In this document: positions 22,205 through 30,822 of the stretch, in pieces
How positions within the stretch are numbered: the stretch's first letter is position 1
How the letters are laid out: each line of letters opens with the position of its first letter
Source: DASZUK01 sp035547695
GTDB lineage: Bacteria > Actinomycetota > Acidimicrobiia > Acidimicrobiales > RAAP-2
DNA length: 64,000 bases
Assembly (NCBI GenBank): GCA_035547695.1
Contig: DASZUK010000059.1
Span: forward strand, 1 to 64,000
Reading direction: 5' to 3'
Notes under the pieces: generated by a model
What the model was told of the DNA's origin: nothing
Seen by the model: only the letters and a program-made list of their open reading frames with translations
Databases searched by the model: none
Made by a program: the position numbers and the translations under genes

Positions 22205-23884
22205 TCAGGCCGCCGGACGCACCGCAGGGCGGACGATCCGCCCCGGGAGATCCCGGCTCTCCACTTGGGCCTCGTCGACCCGGATGGGCACACCGTTGAC
22301 GAACACGTGCCGCACCCCCGTCGGTTCCGGCGCCGTCAGCCGGAGCGCTCCTCCCGGGAAATCGTGGGCTTCGCGGATCGGGCCAGGGCTGACGCTGGCG
22401 AAATCGAACACGGCGACGTCGGCGGCGTAGCCCGGCCGCAAGTAGCCACGGCCGCGGATCCCGAGGATCTCGGCCTGCCGCCCGGTGAGCCGATGGATGG
22501 CCTTCTCCAGGCTCATGATCTGGCGGTCCCGCACCCATCGGCCCAGGAAATCCGTGGCCTGGGGGGCATCGCAGAGCTGCGACACGTGGGCGCCGGCATC
22601 CGACAGGCCGAGCGTGCACCCGTCGTCCTTGAGGATGTCCGCCACGCCGGCCTCGTCGTCGTTGGCCACGATGCAGGTCACCGGCAACTGCAGTCCCGGC
22701 TCACCCAAGGCCAGGTCGACCAGCGCCAGGACCGGGTGGATGCCACGCGCTCTGGCGACGGCGGCGATCGTGGTCCCTTCGACCTCGGGATGGGCGGTGG
22801 ACCGCCGGACCACGTACGTGTCCCAGCGCGGGACGAGCACCTGCTGGCCATCGCTGCCTTCGGCGGCACGGTCACGCCATGCGGGGCTCTCGTAGGCCCG
22901 TCGCCGCTCGACGTCGCTCGATCCGATCAACTCGCCGAACGCCGGGTTCGGGTTGAGGGTGAAAGGGTTGTCCATGCTCAGCGAGAAGGTCAGCGGCCGG
23001 GGCGTGACCTGGGGCCACACCTCGGCGCCGGCGAGCCGACCCTCCCGGTTCAGCTCGAGCTGGTGCCGGTGCGACCCGTCCATACGGGCCAGGATCGCAC
23101 CGTACGTGAACGGGACACCCACGGTGGGCTGGAGCTCGTACAACGACTCCACCGGGAATTCGCCTCCGGGGACGATGGCCACCAGGCCTCTCCGCTCCTC
23201 GGCCACGACCTCGAGGAGGCCGAGCACCTCTTCCCGACCGGCCAGACGGCTCGGGATGGGCTTTCCCTCCGGGCCCTGGTGACTGGCGGAGAAGCTCGTC
23301 GAGAACCCCATGGCCCCTTGCTGCAACCCCTGGCGCAATAACGACTGCATGGCTCTCAGCTCTTCAGCCGTCGCCTTCCTCTCGAAGGCGTCCTCCCCCA
23401 TCACGTACAGGCGCAGCGGGGTGTGCCCCAGGTAGCCACCGGCGTTCAGGCCGATCCCGTCGCGCTCCACGAACTCCAGGTACTCCGGAAACGAGACGAA
23501 GTCCCAACGCACTCCGGCGTGGAGGGTCTCGGGGCTCATGTCTTCGACGTTGCGAAGGGTCTCGACGATCATGTTCCGGTGCTCGCTCCGCGTGGGGGCG
23601 ATCGAGAAGCCGCAATTGCCCAGCACCACCGTCGTGACGCCGTGGTACGAGGACGGCGTGAACCGCGGGTCCCAGCAGACCTGCGCGTCGTAGTGGGTGT
23701 GGATGTCGATGAAGCCCGGCGAGACGATGCACCCGCTGGCATCGAACTGGCGGTCACCGTCCTCATGGCCAACTGCGCCGATCGCCTCGATCACGCCGTC
23801 GCGGACGGCGACATCGGCCCGGACGCCCGGCGAACCGGTCCCGTCGAACACGGTGCCGCCCCTGATGACCTGCCGCTCAGCCAC
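22205..23884 (-). CDS. D-aminoacylase-like metallohydrolase, copy 1
   Basis: The 559-residue protein has the amidohydrolase-3/D-aminoacylase plan: a small beta domain (VIRGGTVFDGTG), the metal HxH in GFIDIHTHYDAQVCWDP, the Cys of LGNCGFSIAP, the catalytic Asp in LGLSDAGAHVSQLCD, and a closing beta domain (RPGYAADVAVFDF, VRHVFVNGVPI). D-aminoacylases hydrolyse N-acyl-D-amino acids, but the family also hydrolyses other amides, and the real substrate is unknown. GTG 23884 is preferred; a repeat upstream offers further GTGs up to 23935. Three paralogues lie at 36203, 58965 and 60779. An amidohydrolase-2 gene is directly upstream. Confidence 0.82.
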   Translation of the reverse strand: MAERQVIRGGTVFDGTGSPGVRADVAVRDGVIEAIGAVGHEDGDRQFDASGCIVSPGFIDIHTHYDAQVCWDPRFTPSSYHGVTTVVLGNCGFSIAPTRSEHRNMIVETLRNVEDMSPETLHAGVRWDFVSFPEYLEFVERDGIGLNAGGYLGHTPLRLYVMGEDAFERKATAEELRAMQSLLRQGLQQGAMGFSTSFSASHQGPEGKPIPSRLAGREEVLGLLEVVAEERRGLVAIVPGGEFPVESLYELQPTVGVPFTYGAILARMDGSHRHQLELNREGRLAGAEVWPQVTPRPLTFSLSMDNPFTLNPNPAFGELIGSSDVERRRAYESPAWRDRAAEGSDGQQVLVPRWDTYVVRRSTAHPEVEGTTIAAVARARGIHPVLALVDLALGEPGLQLPVTCIVANDDEAGVADILKDDGCTLGLSDAGAHVSQLCDAPQATDFLGRWVRDRQIMSLEKAIHRLTGRQAEILGIRGRGYLRPGYAADVAVFDFASVSPGPIREAHDFPGGALRLTAPEPTGVRHVFVNGVPIRVDEAQVESRDLPGRIVRPAVRPAA

Positions 23885-23935
23885 GTCACCCAACCTTTCC
23901 GTCACCCACGGTTCCGTCACCCACGGTTCCGTCAC
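23885..23935. repeat. 15-bp tandem repeat at the start of D-aminoacylase-like copy 1
   Basis: GTCACCCACGGTTCC is present twice exactly (23901-23915, 23916-23930) with a degenerate copy before (23885-23900). On the coding strand each unit supplies GTGACGGAACCGTGG, so an in-frame GTG and a GGGTGACGGA stretch recur and several starts are possible. Confidence 0.75.
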
Positions 23936-24020
23936 CCCACGAGGCCTCTGCCGACGACCCTACCGGGAGCCTCGGCACCCGCACTTTTCCGGTTCCGGGC
24001 GTCGGAACCAGCTTCGACGT

Positions 24021-25307
24021 TCATCGTGCCGCTGCGGGCCGGAAACGGGAGCGGAACTCCTCGAGCTTCCTTTCCCGGTCACCACTGACACGTCCGACAT
24101 GGGTCACGGTGTCGACGTCGGAGGCCTCGGCCCGGAGCGCGGCCACCGTGCAGTGCTCCTTGGGGCGGACCCGGAACGGATCGAACTGGTAGTGCCTGCA
24201 GGCGTTCTGATGGGTGATCTTGTCGATGGTTGTCCGCGACAGCCCTTCGAGCTGATGGGCGAGGCGCTCCGGTGCGTTGGGCCAGAAGCTGTCGGAATGC
24301 GGGTAGTCGGACTCCCACGACAGGTTGTCGAGATTGAAGAACTCCAGCAGGCGCAGGCCGACAACGTCCTCGATGAAGCAGGTGAGGAAGTGCCGCTGGA
24401 AGACCTCCACCGGGCCCATGCCGTCGGGGAACTCGTGCATCGTCCACCCGGACTGGACATCCTGCACATGCTGGGCCCGCAACAGGAAGTACGGGATCCA
24501 GCCGATGTCCCCTTCGCTGAGGGCGATCCGCAGGTCCGGGTACCGGTGCCAGAGTGACGACCAGATGAGCTCCATGAGCGTATTGATGGTCCGGGCATTG
24601 CTGAGGCAGGGGGCAACGCTCACCGGCGCGTCCGACGACATGTCGATCGGCCGCGACGACGAGCCCAGGTGCAGGCAGATCACCGTCCCCACCTCGTTGC
24701 AGGCAGCGAAGAACGGGTCCCAGGCCCCCGAATGGATGCTCGGACAGCCCAGCGCTTCGGGGTTCTCGGAGAAGGCGACGGCATGGCACCCCATCTCCGA
24801 CAACCTGCGGACCTCGTCCGCTGCCATGTCGGCGTCGAAAAGGGGAACGAGGCCACACGGGATGAAGCGGTCCGGGTAGGCACCGCACCACTCCAGGACG
24901 TGCCAGTCGTTGTACGCCCGGATCATGACGTCGTTGACCTTCGGGTCCGGGCCTTGGCTCAGGACCTGGCCCGAGAACCCGGGCCAGTTCGGGAAGTTCA
25001 GCGCCGCCAGGTAACCGCCGGCGCTCATGTCGCGGACCCGCTCGTGCACGTCGTAGCAGCCGGGCCGCATCTCGTCGTAACGGGTGGCATCGAGGTCGTA
25101 CATCTCCCGGGGTTTCCCGGCCACGGCGTTCAACCCGAGGTTCCGCCCCTGGATCGAGCCGTACCACCACTGTTGAATGCCACGGTCGTCCTCGACCACC
25201 CGCGGCACCTGGTCCCGGTACCGGTCGGGCACATGCCGGTCGAACATGTCGGCCGGCTCGGCGATGTGGTCGTCCACGCTCACCAGGATCATCTCGTCCG
25301 CGTTCAT
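24021..25307 (-). CDS. Amidohydrolase-2 family protein (SVDDH type)
   Basis: The 428-residue TIM-barrel protein begins MILVSVDDHIAEPADMF, then TRYDEMRPGCYDVHERVRDM, VICLHLGSSSR, ALSEGDIGWIPYFLLR and LSWESDYPHSDSFWP. These are the metal and catalytic positions of the amidohydrolase-2 group (related to ACMSD and gamma-resorcylate decarboxylase), which hydrolyse or decarboxylate. The first motif has DDH rather than HxH, usual in this subgroup. ATG 25307 overlaps the CoA ligase stop as ATGA and has AGGAG upstream. It pairs with D-aminoacylase-like copy 1. Close relatives in this window are at 46182 and 62547. Confidence 0.82.
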   Translation of the reverse strand: MNADEMILVSVDDHIAEPADMFDRHVPDRYRDQVPRVVEDDRGIQQWWYGSIQGRNLGLNAVAGKPREMYDLDATRYDEMRPGCYDVHERVRDMSAGGYLAALNFPNWPGFSGQVLSQGPDPKVNDVMIRAYNDWHVLEWCGAYPDRFIPCGLVPLFDADMAADEVRRLSEMGCHAVAFSENPEALGCPSIHSGAWDPFFAACNEVGTVICLHLGSSSRPIDMSSDAPVSVAPCLSNARTINTLMELIWSSLWHRYPDLRIALSEGDIGWIPYFLLRAQHVQDVQSGWTMHEFPDGMGPVEVFQRHFLTCFIEDVVGLRLLEFFNLDNLSWESDYPHSDSFWPNAPERLAHQLEGLSRTTIDKITHQNACRHYQFDPFRVRPKEHCTVAALRAEASDVDTVTHVGRVSGDRERKLEEFRSRFRPAAAR

Positions 25308-27049
25308 CGGTTCTCCTTCTCGAGCACCTCGGTCCCGCCCGGCATCCGGTCGCCACGTCCCGCCTTCGAGCCACCGGCCAGATGGGTCACGTCGAGCTTT
25401 CCGTCGGCGTAGAGAGCCCGGAGCAACCTCTTGTCGACCTTGCCGACGCTGGTCCGGGGCAGCACCTCGACGACCGACCACCGTTCCGGGAGCCACCAAC
25501 GCAGCACCTGGCCCATCAGCCATTGACGAAGCTCAGTGGGGTCGATGACCGCCCCCGCCCGGCCCACCACGACCGCACACGGGCGTTCGTCCCATCGCTC
25601 ATCGGGTACGCCGATCACGGCCACCTCGGCGACGTCCGGATGGCCGGCGAGCAGGTTCTCCAAGGCAACCGACGAGATCCACTCCCCGCCGGACTTGATC
25701 ACGTCCTTCGTGCGATCGGTGAGCCTGACGAACCCCGCCGGGTCGAGCGTCCCCACATCGCCGGTCCGGAGCCACCCGTCGTGGAACTTCTCGCTCCCGT
25801 CGCCCTCCACCAGGTAGGAGCCGGCGATCCACGGTCCCCGCAGCTCGAGCTCTCCGACCGCCACACCGTCGGCCGGCAGGACGCTCCCCGTCTCGGGGTT
25901 CACCAGACGGATCCGTACCCCCGGAAGGACCCGTCCCTGTGAAGCCAGGTACCCCATCCTCTCGCCCCCCACCGAGCCACGCGGCGGGCGGGCCACGCTC
26001 ACGAGTGGGGACGTCTCCGTCATTCCCCAACCCTGGACGACGTGGACGCCGTGGCGGTCCTCGAACCGCTCGATCAACGAGGTCGGGGCGGACGCGCCCC
26101 CGACCACCAACCGGTCCAGGGTGGAGATGTCGTGGCCCGGATCTTCCTCGAGGTAGCGGAGGACGTCGTTCCACACGGTCGGGACGCCGTTGGCGAAGTT
26201 CACTCCGAAGCGCTCGATGAGCTCGACGAGAACCGGGGGCCGGACGAAGCGCCCGGGAAGCACCATCTCGGCGCCCGACCAGAAGGCGGCGTACGGGTAC
26301 CCCCAGGCGTTGGCGTGGAACATGGGCACGACGATCATCGCCCGGTCGCCTGCTCCCAGGCGTAGGGCGTTCATCGTCCCCAGCGAGAGCGAGTGCAGCC
26401 AGGTCGAGCGATGGCTGTAGGCGACACCCTTCGGGTTCCCGGTCGTGCCGGTGGTGAAGCAGACGTTGGCCGCCGACCACTCGTCGATCTCGGGCCAGCG
26501 GAACCCGCCGGTCGACAACGAGAGCAGGGCCTCGAACGTGATCGCCCGCTTCCCCCGCCGCTCGATCGAAGCCAGGTCGGCGTGGCCGTTGACCACCACC
26601 ACCTCTACCGTCGGCATGTGGGCGAGCTGCTCGACGATCTCCGGCAGGAGATCGGCGTCCACGATCAGCACCCGATCGCCGGTGGCTTCCACCGCATAGG
26701 CGTTCTGCTCGGCACTGAGCCGGATGTTCGCCGTGTGGAGCACCGCCCCCATGGACGGGACGGCGAGGTAGGCCACCAGGTGCTCGGCGGTGTTCCACAT
26801 GTAGCTGCCCACGACGTCCCCCGGCCCGATGCCAAGGGTCGACAGCCCGCCAGCCAGCCACTGGGCCGATCTTCCGATGTCGGCGAAGGTCGTCTCGTCT
26901 ACCCGCCCTTCCCCGGGACCTCCGCCCACGTCCCGGAGGGTCCACACCCGGGACGTGGCGTTCCAGGTGGCCCCGTGCTCGAGGATCATGGCGATGGTGA
27001 GCGGCTCGGACTGCATCGTGGCGGTCACCGCGGACGGTCTCGTCGCCAT
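25304..27049 (-). CDS. Acyl-CoA ligase (AMP-binding), medium-chain type
   Basis: The 581-residue enzyme has the AMP/phosphate loop CFTTGTTGNPKGVAYSHRS, VVQGWGMTETSP, WLRTGDVGTLDPAGF and DVIKSGGEWISS, the core order of the acyl-CoA synthetase family. It would activate a carboxylic acid with ATP and CoA. The N-terminal IAMILEHGATW and overall pattern resemble medium-chain fatty-acid and cinnamate-type ligases. It is translationally coupled to the amidohydrolase below (ATGA) and starts two bases after the LivF gene. So uptake, activation and hydrolysis genes are in one unit, which suggests that this ligase acts on the imported acid. Confidence 0.87.
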   Translation of the reverse strand: MATRPSAVTATMQSEPLTIAMILEHGATWNATSRVWTLRDVGGGPGEGRVDETTFADIGRSAQWLAGGLSTLGIGPGDVVGSYMWNTAEHLVAYLAVPSMGAVLHTANIRLSAEQNAYAVEATGDRVLIVDADLLPEIVEQLAHMPTVEVVVVNGHADLASIERRGKRAITFEALLSLSTGGFRWPEIDEWSAANVCFTTGTTGNPKGVAYSHRSTWLHSLSLGTMNALRLGAGDRAMIVVPMFHANAWGYPYAAFWSGAEMVLPGRFVRPPVLVELIERFGVNFANGVPTVWNDVLRYLEEDPGHDISTLDRLVVGGASAPTSLIERFEDRHGVHVVQGWGMTETSPLVSVARPPRGSVGGERMGYLASQGRVLPGVRIRLVNPETGSVLPADGVAVGELELRGPWIAGSYLVEGDGSEKFHDGWLRTGDVGTLDPAGFVRLTDRTKDVIKSGGEWISSVALENLLAGHPDVAEVAVIGVPDERWDERPCAVVVGRAGAVIDPTELRQWLMGQVLRWWLPERWSVVEVLPRTSVGKVDKRLLRALYADGKLDVTHLAGGSKAGRGDRMPGGTEVLEKENR

Positions 27050-27051
27050 CG

Positions 27052-27795
27052 CTACTCCCCGATGTACTGCTTGAAGAGATCACCCTCCAGGAGCTCCGAC
27101 GGACTGCCGCCGAAGGCCACCTCACCGCGACGGAGGACGTACGCCGACTGCGCCATCGACAGCACACGGGTGACGTACTGGTCCACCAGCAATAGGGCGA
27201 TGCCCCTTTCGGTGACGCTCCTCAGGAACTCGAAGATCTGGTCCACGATCACCGGTGCCAGACCCAACGAAGGCTCGTCGACGATGATGATCTTCGCGTC
27301 CCGGAGGTAGGCGGCCGACATGGCCAGCATCTGCTGTTCACCACCGCTCATGGTCCCCGCCGCCTGCGACAGCCGCTTCCCCAGGACCGGGAAGACGGTC
27401 ACCGCCTGCTCGATGGCGTCGCCTTCACCCCCCGGTGGTGCCTGCATCCGGAGGTTCTCCCGGACGGTCAACGACCGGTAGATGCCGCGTCCTTCGGGAA
27501 TGTGGCAGAGCCCGCGGCGTGCCCGCCGGTAGTGCTCGAGCTTGGTGATGTCCTCGCCGCGGAGGACGACGCGTCCCTTGCGGACGGCCAGCAGGCCGGA
27601 CACGCTACGGAGAAGGGTGGTCTTCCCGGCGCCGTTCGGTCCGATGAGCGCCGTCACGGAGTTGGCGGGAACCTGTAGCGACACGTTGCGGAGCACGGTG
27701 GTCCGTCCGTAGCCGACCTCCAGGTTCTCGACCGACAGTGCCGTCGTGCCCGGCGGTACCGTTGCGGCTTCCGGCGACGCACCGGTGGTCGTCAT
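27052..27795 (-). CDS. livF: Branched-chain-type ABC transporter ATP-binding protein LivF
   Basis: The 247-residue ATPase has Walker A LIGPNGAGKTTLLR, the LivF-typical HIPEGRGIYRSLTV, signature MSGGEQQMLAMSAAYL and Walker B IIIVDEPSLGLAP. It powers import of a hydrophobic amino acid or, in catabolic clusters, often an aromatic or other carboxylate. ATG 27795 overlaps the stop of the fused permease gene as ATGA. Confidence 0.93.
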   Translation of the reverse strand: MTTTGASPEAATVPPGTTALSVENLEVGYGRTTVLRNVSLQVPANSVTALIGPNGAGKTTLLRSVSGLLAVRKGRVVLRGEDITKLEHYRRARRGLCHIPEGRGIYRSLTVRENLRMQAPPGGEGDAIEQAVTVFPVLGKRLSQAAGTMSGGEQQMLAMSAAYLRDAKIIIVDEPSLGLAPVIVDQIFEFLRSVTERGIALLLVDQYVTRVLSMAQSAYVLRRGEVAFGGSPSELLEGDLFKQYIGE

Positions 27796-30551
27796 CCCGG
27801 CGTCCTCTCCGCCAGTTCCGCCGGGACGGGCTCGGCGCCAGGTGCCGTCGAGACGACCTCTGAGCCGAGATAGGCAGCCTGCACCTCACGGCTTCGGGCA
27901 ACGAGGTCGGGGGGGCCCTCGAACAGCAACCTCCCGAAGTCGAGCACGTAGATGTAGTCGCAGAGACCCATGACGAAGGCCATGTCGTGCTCGACGAGGA
28001 GGATGCCGCACTGTCGCTGCTCCATCACCGTCTGCAACACCTGCGCCAGCCGTTGGCTCTCCCCGTTGTCCAGGCCGGCCGTCGGTTCGTCCAACAACAG
28101 CACGTCGAAGTCCCCGGCCAGGCATCGGGCCACTTCGACCAGGCGACGCTCGCCCGTCGACAGCGCACCGGCTTGGACATCGGCGAGCCGGGCGATGCCG
28201 CAGAGCTCCAGTGCACCGTCGGCCGCGTCGCCCACCACCTTCTTCGCACCCCGTCCGGCGACGATCTGGGACGTCGCGCCCTTCCCGGCGATTCCGGCCT
28301 CGCGACCCATGGCCACGTTCTGGCGCACGGTCAACGACTCGCACAGCGCAGTGACCTGGAACGTCCGGCCCAGCCCCCGCCGGGCCCGGATCGCCGCGTT
28401 CTCTTGGCTGACGTCCCTGCCGTGGAGGAAGATCTGCCCCTCGGTGGGGCGGACGACCCCACTGCAGGCGTTGAAGGTGGTCGTCTTGCCGGCCCCGTTC
28501 GGGCCGATGAGCCCGGTCACCCGGCCGATCGGCGCTTCGAAGCGCAGGTCGTCCACTGCCACCAGGCCACCGAACCGGACCTTGAGGTCGCGCACTTCCA
28601 ACCCTGGCCGTGGCTGCCCGATCCGGACCAGCTTCGGCGAGGTCGTGACCAAGGGCTGGAGCGCTGCCTCGGCAACGACCGGTGCTCGGCGGCTCGTGAA
28701 CCGGTCGTAGAGAGCCGTCACCCACTTCGGCATCGGAGGCTGTCCACCCTGGAGAGCGATCAGAATGGCCGAGATCCCGAAGATGAAGGTCAGCCAGTTC
28801 GTGACGTTCTCGCCGCCGATGTAGCCGGGGATGATGGCGACCGGGATGGCGAAGAGGGCATACCACGGGAGACCGAACGGCACCGTTGCGATGATGGCCA
28901 GCAGGATGAACGATTCGAACGACTGGTAGTTGGCGTCCGCGTAAGTGGCGTACGTCACCGATCCGCCGTAGAGGATGCCCGACATCCCCGCCAGGAAGGC
29001 CGAGATGCAGAAGACGATGATCTTCGTCGTGTTGATCGACAGGCCGAGGGTGCGGAGCACCGTGGGTGCCTCCGACAGGCCCCGGAGCATCCGGCCGAGC
29101 CGTCCCCGGTCGATGGCCAGCACGACCAGGGCGGCGATCACGAAGATCAGCAGCAGTACGTAGTAGTAGCGATCGTCCGAGCTGGCGAAGCTCGGACGCG
29201 GCACGAGCCGCCCGGCTCCGCTGCTCCCGAACATGAAGTTGAGCGGAAAGAAGAAGTACTGGACGATGATGGCGAAGGCCAGGGTGGCCAGGGCGAGGAA
29301 GAGCCCGGAGAGCCGGATGGCGATGAGCCCGATCAGGGCGGCGATCGGCACGAGGACCAGCGAACCCAACAGCAGGGCCACCAACCACGGCAGGCCCAGG
29401 TCGAGCATGAATTGCGAGAAGGCCACGGCGCCGATGGCGCCGAAGATGCTCTGGCACAGCGAGACCTGCCCGGCCGTTCGGACGAGCAACCCGATCGAGA
29501 GGAACATCACGCCGAGCGACATGGCCTGCAGGAAGTAGCTCATGTGCGTTCCACCGAAGGTGGGCACGAGGACCAGCACCACCAGCACGATGGCTCCCAG
29601 TACGAGGCTTATCGGTGCCGGGGCATGGCGTTGGGTGGCGGTCGACCGCTCAGGCGTCGAGCGCGTCACCAGCTTCCGTCTCGGGATGACGAGGAGGGCG
29701 GCGAGCAGGACCATGAACGGGACGCTCTGGGGCAGCCCGGCGAGCGATGTCACGCCCAGGACGTACTTCTGGCTGACGTTGGCGACGATGCCGATGACGA
29801 GGCCACCGGCGTACGTGAGGGGGATGCTGGAGAAACCGCCGACGGCCGCCGCGCCGATCGAGGCGATGACCAGGTAGGTCAGGGCGATCGCCTGGATCCC
29901 GAAGAACGGAGCCAGGAGCACTCCGGACACGGCGGCCAGGGCCGCTCCCACGATCCAGGCCAGACGCCGGACCTGGACGGGACTGGTTCCGTGCAGGCCG
30001 ACCAGGTCGGCGTTGTCGACCACGGCCCGCATCGCCAGGCCGACCTTGGTGAGGCGCAGGCAGGCGTACAGGGCCAGGGTCAGGACGAGGGCGAACAGCA
30101 CCACCGTGAGCTGGGCCCATCCGATGTTGACCCCGAACAGCCGGAAGGTGTTTGTGCCGCCCGGGAGGAACTGGGAGATCTTGATCTCGTCCGGGCCGAA
30201 CTTGATCGTCGTCAGTGCTTCAACGATGAGCAGGATGCCGACGGTGCCGACGATCTGCAAGACGATCGGCCGCTTCACCAGGCTCCGCGTTCCCAGTTCC
30301 AGCAGGATGCCCAACACGATGGCGAGGATCGGGACGCTGATCACGAAGGCCGTCTCCCAGTTCAGGCCCACGTCGTTGGTCAGCCAGTAGAAGAGGTACG
30401 CCGCGGCGGCGGCGACCGCCCCGTGGGCGAAGTTGAAGATGCCCGAGGTCTTGTAGGTCAGGACCAGCCCCGACCCCGCCAGTCCGTAGATGGCCCCGGC
30501 GACGATCCCCGAGACGATGAACGGGACGATCGAGCTACCCACGGTGGTCAT
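27792..30551 (-). CDS. LivH-LivM-LivG fusion of a branched-chain-type ABC importer
   Basis: One 919-residue frame carries three proteins that are usually separate. Residues 1 to about 290 are a LivH permease (GLAGSGLVLTYKTSGIFNFAHGA). About 310-620 are a LivM permease (LSIGLLVRTAGQVSLCQSIFGAIGA). About 650-919 are a LivG ATPase with Walker A LIGPNGAGKTTTFNACSG, signature LSTGERRLVEVARCL and LLLDEPTAGLD. LivH-LivM fusions are known in actinobacteria; adding LivG in the same chain is less common. With LivF it makes a complete translocator, and the binding protein is at 38110. ATG 30551 opens the unit. No stop or frame slip interrupts the joins, so the fusion looks genuine. Confidence 0.9.
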   Translation of the reverse strand: MTTVGSSIVPFIVSGIVAGAIYGLAGSGLVLTYKTSGIFNFAHGAVAAAAAYLFYWLTNDVGLNWETAFVISVPILAIVLGILLELGTRSLVKRPIVLQIVGTVGILLIVEALTTIKFGPDEIKISQFLPGGTNTFRLFGVNIGWAQLTVVLFALVLTLALYACLRLTKVGLAMRAVVDNADLVGLHGTSPVQVRRLAWIVGAALAAVSGVLLAPFFGIQAIALTYLVIASIGAAAVGGFSSIPLTYAGGLVIGIVANVSQKYVLGVTSLAGLPQSVPFMVLLAALLVIPRRKLVTRSTPERSTATQRHAPAPISLVLGAIVLVVLVLVPTFGGTHMSYFLQAMSLGVMFLSIGLLVRTAGQVSLCQSIFGAIGAVAFSQFMLDLGLPWLVALLLGSLVLVPIAALIGLIAIRLSGLFLALATLAFAIIVQYFFFPLNFMFGSSGAGRLVPRPSFASSDDRYYYVLLLIFVIAALVVLAIDRGRLGRMLRGLSEAPTVLRTLGLSINTTKIIVFCISAFLAGMSGILYGGSVTYATYADANYQSFESFILLAIIATVPFGLPWYALFAIPVAIIPGYIGGENVTNWLTFIFGISAILIALQGGQPPMPKWVTALYDRFTSRRAPVVAEAALQPLVTTSPKLVRIGQPRPGLEVRDLKVRFGGLVAVDDLRFEAPIGRVTGLIGPNGAGKTTTFNACSGVVRPTEGQIFLHGRDVSQENAAIRARRGLGRTFQVTALCESLTVRQNVAMGREAGIAGKGATSQIVAGRGAKKVVGDAADGALELCGIARLADVQAGALSTGERRLVEVARCLAGDFDVLLLDEPTAGLDNGESQRLAQVLQTVMEQRQCGILLVEHDMAFVMGLCDYIYVLDFGRLLFEGPPDLVARSREVQAAYLGSEVVSTAPGAEPVPAELAERTPG

Positions 30552-30822
30552 CTGCAGCTTCGGGGGCTGCCACGCCTATTCCGCACCTCACCCCGGCGTG
30601 GCGCCCGAGGGCGTCGTACCTGACATTCGATGGTGTGATGGTCTCCCCCACCTTCAGCTCGCCCGCCCCGCCCTGCCCCCGTGACGACGTTCGTGTCCAT
30701 CTCCCCGGCCTGTCGCGATGGGCATCCCCGACGACGCTATGTCCAGGCTCCTCGGTGCTCAACGAGGCGTTCCGAAGCCTGGAACGCCCTGCTACACCGG
30801 CTCCGCCCAGATCCGGGTCTTC

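Noticed and set aside
24021..25307. Calling the SVDDH amidohydrolases gamma-resorcylate decarboxylases
   Set aside because: The superfamily fit is good, but no residue set specific to that activity is visible and the first motif differs from HxH.
27987..30623. An 878-codon plus-strand frame
   Set aside because: Antisense to the LivHMG fusion; composition (Asp/Glu/Gln/Arg rich) is typical of high-GC shadows.
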